64,000 bases of DNA, taken from the NCBI RefSeq assembly GCF_004379255.2, contig NC_056049.1, positions 3,782,001-3,846,000 on the forward strand, in the 5' to 3' direction. Below the pieces are notes generated by a model that worked only from the letters and a program-made list of their open reading frames with translations, made no database searches and was not told where the DNA came from. The position numbers were made by a program, and so were the translations under genes. Positions 54,903-64,000 of the stretch are shown here, in pieces. Every line of letters begins with the position of its first letter. Positions within the stretch are counted from its first letter, which is position 1. The stretch is from Salvia splendens. Its lineage: Eukaryota; Streptophyta; Magnoliopsida; Lamiales; Lamiaceae.

Positions 54903-57269
54903 TGAAGAGAGGTAAATTTTGTTTCGAGTGTGCACAGAAATGGATCACTGCAAGCGCTTGGTCAAGACACCACGCTCCTTAAACCCACTAGAGCACAAGG
55001 TCTAGGAACTTAAGAGAACATAAAGTGCTTGGTCGTTGGACACACATCGACTCCCCTTCAAAAATTATAAAAAAATCCCTCAACCCGAATACTATGAATT
55101 AGTATAGGGAAGTGGGGTCGATCCCACAGAGATGGACTCGCAAAGTAGTGCTCAGAGACTTTGGACAGACAAATGGCTGCTGCCACGCAACAAAAGGGTT
55201 GAGAATTTTAAACTAACTCTAGACCTAGGCAGAAAATGTAAATGCTAGACCTAGGACATGTTAAACTTGTAAATTCAGACTTCGACAACAAGAAACATAA
55301 CCACTTCCTAGACAGTGTAAACAGCTACCTAATCTAGCTAAACAGAATATGACTGAAAGTAGGGACCATAATTCCAAAAGTGGCAAGTACGGAAAGAACT
55401 GCAGATTAACAAACTCTGACGCTAGCTCGCAGCAAAATGCATCCTCTCTACCAAATTAAACTTGCAGATGAACAAAACAGAGCAAAAGCGAGATTCGAAC
55501 AGAATATAGGGATTTGGTCGTCGTTATCTTGCTGCAACTCGGAAACACATCAGATCTGCGTACACTAGACGGAATGAAAGAAAATCACGTAAACTAAGCA
55601 TGAAAATCAGATCGAAACTACTCAGATTCACGTCAGAATGCTTGATCCACTCCGGATCCAAGACATCCGAACCCAACAACCAACAAATCCAGCAAATCCA
55701 GCAAAATTCTTCCACAATCCAACTCCAATCTCCCAGATCTGACCATTAACCTGCAATAACTCAGTAAACAGCTGCGAAACGCATCCAACTCAGACAAATT
55801 AAAACTCCAAAATCTCAATAAGCGAAACGATCAAACCAGAAATCAACACAATCGCCATAACGGAAAATCAAACTTGCAATTAAACCAGAAACTTATTCGG
55901 TGAAAACAGCGAACCGAGCTTCGAACAACGAAGCTCGGCAGAGTAAGCAAAATGCGGAAAGCAGAAAGTAAATTGTTTCTTCGCTCCTAACAAGAGCGGT
56001 GTTACACCATATCGGAAGCTAAGGTAAAACCCGAACGTGCGAACTGAGATCTCCTCCAAGCTAGTATCAAGTGTGTGTGCGGAAAGTGAACTAAGCAACA
56101 GGCTGTGGTGAGGTCTCCCCCGGGAAGATCCCTCCAGCTTGCATGCTTCTGCCTTTTATAGATGCGGAAATAGCCCTTGAGTCTTCGTAGAAATCTCTAT
56201 TCTACCCTTCAACTCTGGAGCTTCCTCCGTCGAGCAATTCTCTTCATAATCGTTCACTAAATCGCCAGTTCCTCGACCTTGTGATTTTTTGGTCTTCTTT
56301 CCTGGACCTGGCGAATTCCTTCACACACCTGGCTTAAAACGTGTGTTAGTCCCAGTAAAATCACGAATTAAATCCCTAGACCCATGCATGAAATTAGCCT
56401 TATCAAACTGCTCACACTTAAACCATGCTTGTCCTCAAGTATGAAAGACAAGAAAAAGAAATAAGGCGAATTTCAATGCACGGTCCCCCCAAGTACTATT
56501 CTACAAACAAAACAGACTCCTAGACCTAGACAACTTCAACACGAAACACATAAAAATCACAAAAGAAACGAAAACACATAAGCGCATAAACTGGTATTTT
56601 CCTAGCAGCCATCCCCACAAGTTTAAGGTCAATCCAAGCGTTTACAGCCTCAGATTCCTCCCCTTCCCTTCTTCTATCTAGTCGAGTTGTCAGTTCGTCA
56701 AGATAGCCTTCTGACTTCCCAATTGTTAGATTCACTCGATCACTCATTCCTCACCAGGGATGTTAGGATCGGATCGCTCTTAAGTTAGAGTTACTCCACT
56801 GATGCATCGGGTTATGAGAGTTTCTCCTTCCTACCGTCTCCTTTTTATTCCTGGGTCTGGTTACTACTGCTTCCTACCCTTAATTAAAATTTTTTTTTTT
56901 TTTTTTTTCCTGGACTTCGTCCAGCTTATACCTCCGGTTTTATTATTTTAACTCCTCCCCTGGACTTCGTCCAGCTTATACCTCCTTTTTCCTGGACTTC
57001 GTCCAGCTTATACCTCCTTTTCCTGGACTTCGTCCAGCTTATACCTCCAGAAACCCTTTTTTTTTCCGTCAGACTCTTCTCCCTAAGCATTCAGTGGTAG
57101 CCCATTCTTTTTACAAGTTAGCTCAAAGTGTATAGGCTTATAACTCGCTCTTATAGTAGGGCTGCACAACTGGGTTATCTAAGGCATCCTCTATCGTTCT
57201 CACTTCATCCAACTGACTTTGATTTATTAAGAGAAAAGGATTCACAATTTAGCATGTATTTTCTCTTCA
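54903..57269 (-). repeat. Athila-like 5' LTR
   Basis: TGAAGAGAGG...TCTCTTCA, 2367 bp, near-identical to 38460-40825. Hairpin units at 56910-57037. As transcription is on the minus strand, this is the 5' LTR. Confidence 0.92.
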
Positions 57270-59229
57270 ACTAACTAGTGCACCGATTCTAGCTGCGCCA
57301 GAACATGGAGTGAACTACGTGGTATACACATACGCTTCGAAGGTGGGACTTGGATGTGTGTTGATGCAGAACAACAAAGTGATTGCTTATGCATCACGAC
57401 AATTGAGGCCACACGAGTTGAACTATCCAACCCACGACTTGGAGTTAGCAGCGGTAGTACACGCCTTAAAGATTTGGAGACATCACCTCTACGGAGTCCG
57501 ATGTAAGATCTTCATGGATCACAAAAGCTTGAAGTACTTCTTCGAGCAGAAAGATTTGAATATACGGCAACGAAGATGGCTCGAATTGGTGAAGGACTAC
57601 GATTGTGGCATCAATTACCACCCCCGGCAAAGCAAATGTTGTGGCGGATGCTTTGAGCCGGAAAGATCATTCACAGCTGGCTACTTTTATCACCAAAGAA
57701 GAAATCTTGATTCGCGAGTTTAACAAGATGCGTTTGGAAGTGGTGAGGGCACCTGAAACAGTGGAAGCCCGAATCGCCACTTTAGTCGTTGAACCTGATC
57801 TAAGGTCGAGGATTATTGAAGCACAACGGATGGATGCGAACTTGGAGGAAATTCGGATAGAAGTGCGAACTGGCGAATCTGGGAACTTTAGTGAAGAAGG
57901 TGACAATGCCCTTACTTTCGAAGGAAGATTATGCATGCCGGATAACGAGGGGCTCAAAAACGAGGTGATGAGTGAAGTTCATGAGACACCTTACACCGCC
58001 CACCCAGGAAGTACGAAAATGTATCAAGATTTGAAGAAATCCTTTTGGTGGAATGGTATGAAGAGAGACATAGCATCATTTGTCGAAAGATGCCTAGTTC
58101 TGCCAGCAAGTGAAGATTCTACATCAACGACCGTATGGAAAGTTGCAACCACTAGAGATTCCTGAATGGAAATGGGAGCACATCGCCATGGATTTCGTGA
58201 CAGGTTTGCCAAGGACTCTAAGGGGGAAACACCGCCATTTGGGTAATTATAGATCGACTTACCAAGAGTGCGCATTTCATACCGATTCTTATAAGCTATG
58301 GGTCCAGTAAACTGGATCAAATTTACATAAGGGAGATAGTTCGATTGCATGGAGTCCCAGTGACTATCACGTCCGACCGTGACCCAAAATTCACCTCAAG
58401 ATTTTGGATAAGTCTACAGAAGGAGCTTGGAACCAAATTGAACTTCAGCACGACATTTCACCCGCAAACTGATGGACAGTCCGAAAGAACGATCCAAACT
58501 CTCGAAGATATGCTGAGAGCCGTGGTACTCGACCGAGGGGGGAGTTGGGAGGCAGCACTACCATTGATCGAGTTCGCCTACAACAATAGCTTCCAGGCAA
58601 CGATAAACATGGCACCGTATGAGGCATTATACGGAAGAAAGTGTAGATCACCGCTCTACTGGGACGAAGTTGGCGAAAGAAGAATACTTGGACCTGATGC
58701 AGTTGAAGAGATGGTGAGAATCGTGCGGCAAATTCGGGAAAGGATAAAAGAAGCTCAAGACAGACAAAAATCATACGCGGATGTCCGACGAACTGATTTA
58801 CAATTCCAAGCTGGCGATAAAGTTTTCCTGAAAGTATCCCCAACAAAAGGGATAACACGATTCGGCGTCAAGGGCAAACTGAAGCCGCGATTTATTGGGC
58901 CTTATGAAATTCTTGAAGGAGTGGGCCCCGTTGCATACCGTTTGGCGCACCCACCAAACCTTGGAAATGTTCACAACGCTTTTCATGTGTCACAGTTACG
59001 AAAATACGTGTTCGACCCGAAGCACGTGATCCGTTTTGAGGAAGTCGCGTTGAATCCGGACTTAAGCTACGAAGAGAGACCCCAATCTATTTTGGACCGA
59101 AAGATCCAAATTGTGAGAAATAAAAATGTTGCTTGTGTGAAAGTACTATGGGAAAATCATGGGTATGAAGAAGCCACGTGGGAGAATGAGGATAAAATGA
59201 TGGAATTGTACCCAGAACTCTTTACGTGA
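57270..59229 (+). pseudogene. Tekay-like chromovirus RNase H-integrase-chromodomain, 3' part, disrupted
   Basis: Continues the pol of 36244-38459 after the Athila-like insert. It starts with LTSAPIL and an RNase H domain ([44 protein letters not shown]), with a frame change near 57610. Next come LSRKDHS, an integrase zinc-binding region (VHETPYTAHPGSTKMYQDL, KRDIASFVERC), frame changes near 58110-58340 and an integrase core with ITSDRDPKFTSRFW and FHPQTDGQSERTIQ. The C-terminal region has AYNNSFQATINMAPYEALYG and a chromodomain (VKVLWENHGYEEATWENE), ending at the TGA 59227-59229. The chromodomain assigns it to chromoviruses; the 3' end and TGTAACGCCCC LTR start fit the Tekay/Del lineage. Roughly 75-80 codons between FLGH (38459) and LTSAPIL are missing. 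Confidence 0.85.
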
Positions 59230-59249
59230 GGGTAACAAATTTCGGGACG

Positions 59250-59273
59250 AAATTTCTGCTAAGGTTGGTAGGA
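59250..59273 (+). other. Polypurine tract region of the Tekay-like element
   Basis: AAATTTCTGCTAAGGTTGGTAGGA directly precedes the LTR start at 59274, typical of this lineage; the purine stretch is AAGGTTGGTAGGA. Confidence 0.6.
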
Positions 59274-59581
59274 TGTAACGCCCCGTTTTTCTAAACCTAA
59301 TTTGTGAACCCTAAATTACTTTTTAATGCTATTTTGCGAAGTCCGTGAATTATTTGTCGGTGAATTAATTGTTGCTGGGCTAGAGATTTGAGAAATAAAT
59401 GACTGCGCGAATTTAATTAATTCCTGTCCGTGAGGAATATTTATTGGACTCAGTTGGATCCGATAAATTAAATAAATAACATAAAATCCAGTCCGTGATA
59501 AATAAATTGCGGACTGCACAAATTAGCATTAAAAAGTAATTTAGGGTTCACAAATTAGGTTTAGAAAAACGGGGCGTTACA
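59274..59581. repeat. Palindrome-ended LTR remnant
   Basis: 308 bp starting TGTAACGCCCCGTTTTTC and ending with its exact complement GGGGCGTTACA. The outer 57 bp or so at each end are reverse complements of each other (to ATTACTTTTTAATGCT at the left). Between them are GTCCGTGA...GGAC hairpins. The left end is the expected start of the Tekay-like 3' LTR; the right end is the same LTR start in the opposite orientation. The segment is followed by ATACT. Confidence 0.75.
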
Positions 59582-59586
59582 ATACT

Positions 59587-60221
59587 TTATTCTTGAACCC
59601 TCTCTATCTTATTATCCACCTACCACAAAGGTCCACAACAACAACAAAGGTCCCACAATGAATAAAAAAATCATTAAAAATAAACCTAGCAATATACCAA
59701 TTTCTTTTTTCTTTTACCTACTATATGGAATAGTACATTTCATTCAATGTTATACTCCTATATCAGTCTATGAGAAATATATTGCACATTGAAGATCAGA
59801 ACCACACTTAAATTCGTATTGAGAGAATAAATTTTGTAATACTCTTAATAAATTAAAATTGAGCTATCTTGATAAACACGAAAGGAGAAGAAAAAATCTT
59901 AAATTTATACGCAGTGATATGTGTAGGGTATAATGGCAAGTAAAATTAAAAGCACAAAACCCTAATTCCACTTAAAAAAAATAAATAAAATAAACTCATG
60001 CTCATCACCAAATCTTAATCACGTGCATACGGTGAAATTCCAAAAACATCCTCCACCCAACAACTATCCGTTCCTGGCGGACCTTCCGAGGACACATTTA
60101 CCCCTTGTGAAATCAAATAAAGACAAAGAAATCACAGAGAAAAGGCTCTCAACTCCGAAAGATCGGAAGCCTGGTCACTCCCAAGTAAAAGTGTGTACAC
60201 GAACCATTTACTCTCTTTTCC
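59587..60221 (+). promoter_or_regulatory. Upstream region of PFP-beta, no separate gene
   Basis: About 630 bp of AT-rich sequence becoming GC-richer near the gene. It must hold the PFP-beta promoter and 5' leader. CAAATAAAG near 60114-60122 is a weak TATA-like candidate; the transcription start cannot be fixed. Confidence 0.4.
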
Positions 60222-63200
60222 ATGGCCGCTGCTGCAGTTGTTTCCAACGGCAATCACGCCGCCGTTCAAGCTCCGTCCACCGGCCGCTTCGCCTCTGGTT
60301 ACAGCGAAGTACAGAACAGCCGCCTCGATCACTCTCTCCCCCTTCCTTCCGTTCTCAAAAGCTCCTTGAAAGTTGTCGACGGTCCTCCTAGCTCCGCCGC
60401 CGGAAATCCAGGTAAACACTCGTGTATACGTGTTATATAAGTGTTGAATTTGCTTATTTATTGAGTGGAGATTTTTTCTGATCTGGTTGGTGGAACTGCT
60501 TGGAATGAAGTTTTGAATATTATTGTGGATTTGTTGGTTGTTTCGATATGTTTGGGCGGAATTTAGTGGTGTGATCTGAAGATTATTGTTGCTGTTATAC
60601 TCTGCTGCATTGTGGAAACTGGATCCGTGTGATCTGGATCGATTAGCTCTGATTTTCCAACTTACATTAGGTTTTAGATTGTTTTTGTATGTGTGTGTGT
60701 TTGATTTTATTTTAGGCGAGTTTTCTAGTAAACTTTGTGATTTGTTTATTAAATTTTGGAGTATGGTTAGCTGATTGGCGATAGATTTAGGATTTATCTG
60801 ATATTTCCTATGATTTTTGGAGTGTGATTTAGCTGATTATACGATGAGGCTATTGAGTCGAAGTTGAGTGAATGTGCATTGAATTAGATAATCCGGTAGT
60901 GTAGTTTGTACTAATACAGCTGGTGGATCGATATGCAGATGAGATTGCAAAATTGTTTCCTTGTCTTTTTGGACAACCATCAGTAAACATGGTACCAGGA
61001 GATTCTGCTGGTGAACTGGCGCCCAAAGCATTGAAGATTGGTGTGGTTTTGTCCGGAGGACAAGCCCCTGGAGGGCACAATGTTATTTCTGGAATTTTTG
61101 GTTAGTGGTTGAGTTGTTTGATAAATGCTATATGAAGATATATACTCCATTGGTATAATTTATACGTGTATATGGATTGTAGATTACCTGCAGGATCGTT
61201 GCAAAGGGAGCACGTTGTATGGATTCCGTGGCGGGCCAGCTGGGATTATGAAGGGCAAGTACGTAGTGCTGACCCCTGAGTATATCTATCCTTACAGAAA
61301 CCAGGTACCTCCCACCTCTCAACTGTCATCATCTCGTGTATTCACTTCATTTGATTTTTCGAAATTAAGCGTATACATTCCTTACCGCACCCTTATTCCA
61401 GTGAGAATGGTGTTTATCCATCATTTTTTTCATACCGAATGAGATTCTCTCATGACTGACCTGAGTTTTTATTCAAACGCCACCTTGTATGCTAAAATTG
61501 CTAATGTTGTGAAACGCCTCGACACATTTTCTTGTTGAGTAACATTTTCATCCAATAGCTGTCCTGAACTCAAATAAGTTGGTCCATAAATATGGTTATT
61601 AACATCAAATGATTGTACAGAATCTTGATCTAAGTCTCTTATTATATCATTCAGGGTGGATTTGATATGATTTGCAGTGGGAGAGACAAAATTGAGACTC
61701 CGGAACAGGTAACATTTTATTTTTTGCATATGCATACTGTAACACTGAAAGCCTTTTGTCTGAAGGCCTGAAGCTAATGGAAGCTTAATCTTTCCATTTC
61801 AGTTTAAACAAGCTGCAGATACAGCAGTTAAGCTTGATCTAGATGGTCTTGTAGTTATTGGTGGAGATGATTCAAACACAAATGCCTGCCTTCTGGCGGA
61901 AAATTTTCGGTACACTACTACACCCTGACTCCTGCATATCAGAGTTGTTTTAGTTTATGATTTTCCTCCTAACTACTAAGTAACTTAATGTGATTTCCTC
62001 CTTAACTTTTCAGAAGCAAAAACTTGAAAACCAGAGTTATTGGATGTCCGAAGACCATTGATGGTGATCTAAAAAGTAAAGAGGTGCCAACAAGTTTCGG
62101 GTTTGATACTGCATGCAAGGTAATTTATATTTGAACTTCGTATATGCAAGGTTATTTATTTTCTAATTTTTCTCCAATAAAAGACACTAGCAGGAAGCTA
62201 CTGGAACTAAGTTTTGTGATTGTGTTTCGACTAAGCCTTTTCAGGTTGTCAATTTGTCATAGTTGTGCTCAACAATTGTCTAGCATATATGGCTAGGTTT
62301 TTGGAGTATCATATCACACTTCTAGTACAAAGTTCTGTCTAGCTAATTACTCCATATTTTCTTCCTTTCCAGCTATGACAATCCTTGTACAAGACCTAAA
62401 ATTATAATATTATGTCCATCCATCTATTAATATCTATCCATATATGGTTATATGTATTATGTTCTCTTGTATATCTAGCACTTGTTCTATGGGGTAGCAA
62501 ATTCTTTCTGAATAGCAATGCACTTTTTTCGTGGCAACTTTTTAGTGATCGCAGAAATGATCCCAAATGTTCTGACATTCTACACTTCTGCAGATTTATG
62601 CTGAGATGATTGGCAATGTCATGGTGGATGCTCGTTCAACTGGAAAATACTATCACTGTAAGGAATTGAATCTGTAATGTGTCAGAAGCTAATTTAGTGT
62701 GCTATGTTTCTTTCCTACCTAGTTGGGTATTTGGGTTGGCATCTATTTGGATATGGTAGTGTAGAATACCTTATTCTATTTCCTTTATCCCATTCTAGAG
62801 AATGAATCATTATCATATTATTTTCTAAAGAATTTCTTTGTTATCTTTTATTTCTAGAACATTTTGATATTGTTTAACCAACATCATTCATGAACTTTAC
62901 AATCTCTCATGTTGCTCTTGACCACAAAACTGGAGAAAGGCATAATAGGGCATAATAGGTGTAACTGCACTACACTAGACTTAAAGTATCTACACCAATG
63001 GAATAATTAGATCATTGGAGCTTATAGGCTGCAAGTTTTTTTTATCATAATGCTAGAGATAGCATTTGAAGCCTTGTTCTCTTATCGATGACAGTATAAT
63101 GAATTTATAATATTGTAATCTTTTTTCTTATTCTTGAACTGCGAAGTAATTTTTCTCATTCTATGCAGTTGTTCGACTTATGGGGCGTGCTGCGTCTCAT

Positions 63201-63925
63201 ATTACTTTGGAGTGTGCCTTGCAAACTCATCCTAATGTCACTCTAATTGGTGAAGAGGTAATGTAGGCTTATTGTGACTCATGTCTTGCTTATGCTATAT
63301 GACTCATACCAGAACTTATCTTGTTTAATGAGACATGACAAATATGAATTTTGTCCAAAGTGAAAATTGTAAGCAAAAAGTGTAAATCTTCTAAAGCACC
63401 AGCAAACTACTCCACAACTAACTTGATCTCCATTCACACTTCATGCATTGCATTTTTCTTTGCATAAATAACTTTGCCTCTCATATATAAATCCGAATCT
63501 TGATATCTTTGTACATGAAATTGGTCTGCCGCTCTTTCACAAAATTTGGTTAATCATATTATATGTTTAGTGTGGTCACAAGCATAGATCAAGTGCAAGG
63601 TATATAGTTTTTAACAAAAAATCCAATGATCACCCTTCCCGTCACACACACACAAAAGGAGAGAGTGAGAGATACTTGCCTTGCAGCCTGATACAAGTGT
63701 ATTGCATTGCATAGCAATTCATCATCTTACAGTTCCCATTGCTTTCATTACACCAAAATGAGTTGCCACTTTACAAGTTCTATTTTGCTTCAGGTTGCTG
63801 CTAAAAAACAAACCCTTAAAAATGTCACTGACTACATTGCGGATGTGATCTGCAAACGTGCCGAATTTGGCTATAACTATGGTGTTATACTCATCCCTGA
63901 AGGGCTTATTGATTTTATTCCAGAG
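60222..63925 (+). CDS. PFP-BETA: Pyrophosphate-fructose 6-phosphate 1-phosphotransferase, beta (catalytic) subunit, 5' part
   Basis: Nine exons with GT-AG borders and consistent phase: 60222-60411, 60939-61100, 61183-61304, 61655-61708, 61803-61909, 62014-62119, 62594-62657, 63169-63257 and 63794-63925. Together they encode 342 residues; a GT donor follows 63925, and the rest of a roughly 560-residue family protein lies outside the window. The cytosolic enzyme reversibly phosphorylates fructose 6-phosphate with pyrophosphate, working with a regulatory alpha subunit. The PFK fold is clear: [11 protein letters not shown] (101-111), [10 protein letters not shown] (130-139), GGDDSNTNA (196-204, where ATP-dependent enzymes have GGDGT), PKTIDGDLK (224-232, catalytic Asp region) and [11 protein letters not shown] (273-283). 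The ATG 60222 sits in a good context and gives the family's Ala-rich N-terminus. Intron 1 (527 bp) and the introns flanking exon 8 (about 510 and 536 bp) are the longest. Confidence 0.95.
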
Positions 63926-64000
63926 GTAAAATTATTTTTAATCTGTTCAAAGTTAGCTTCTTTATGGTTATACTTTCACAAATAAACTATTGGGTCTGTT

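Larger units (their letters stand above)
38460..57269 (-). mobile_element. Athila-like Ty3/gypsy LTR retrotransposon, near intact but with an assembly duplication
   Basis: Two 2.37 kb LTRs (38460-40825 and 54903-57269), primer-binding site, gag-pol and an extra 3' ORF, all on the minus strand. It lies within the RT domain of a plus-strand Tekay-like element. About 4.1 kb is present twice around an N-gap (42264-46425 and 46468-50594); removing one copy gives about 14.6 kb, a normal Athila length. The IFMDDF RT motif, the absence of a chromodomain and zinc knuckle, and the large extra ORF 3' of pol point to the Athila lineage. Flanking 5-mers GTCAC and ACTAA do not match. Confidence 0.85.

Overview
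The window is nuclear DNA of a flowering plant, most likely a eudicot. The evidence is AT-rich intergenic sequence, GT-AG introns, plant gene families (PFP beta subunit, OVATE protein, short RING protein), and dense plant transposons (Stowaway and PIF/Harbinger elements, Copia, Tekay-like and Athila-like LTR elements). I cannot place it more finely from sequence alone. There is no bacterial or organellar gene content.

Layout. Bases 1-16.2 kb are gene-poor. They hold a small Harbinger MITE (148-498), a 2.2 kb Harbinger-type element with only the Myb/SANT-like ORF1 (3001-5211), a 0.8 kb deleted relative (6330-7114), four Stowaway-type MITEs (7741-11076), a hAT-like element rich in AACCGG motifs (11286-12339), and a second ORF1-only Harbinger element with two in-frame stops (14376-16173). 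A short C3HC4 RING gene follows (16481-17047, minus). Next comes a Harbinger element with a decayed DDE transposase (19177-25882), with a 4.9 kb Copia element nested in its 5' leader (20736-25631). A Stowaway MITE and a small OVATE-family gene (26707-27156, minus) lie beyond it.

From 28,351 to 59,581 almost everything is LTR retrotransposon. A cluster of near-identical direct and inverted LTR-derived repeats occupies 28,351-35,647. It runs into a decayed plus-strand Tekay-like chromovirus. That element's pol is split inside reverse transcriptase by a young minus-strand Athila-like element (38,460-57,269) with 2.37 kb near-identical LTRs, an uninterrupted 2005-codon gag-pol and an extra 3' ORF in the 'env-like' position. 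About 4.1 kb of the Athila-like element appears twice on either side of a 42-N gap. This looks like two overlapping contigs scaffolded without merging, so the true element is probably about 14.6 kb. The same 5-mer, ATACT, lies just outside both ends of the 31 kb composite.

The right edge carries the first nine exons of a host gene, the beta (catalytic) subunit of pyrophosphate-dependent phosphofructokinase (60,222-63,925, plus, running off the window).

Only three ordinary host genes are supported: the RING protein, the OVATE protein and PFP-beta. They are single transcription units with no sign of working together. I found no undescribed defence or biosynthetic system. The unusual content is the architecture of the nested elements and an assembly fault.
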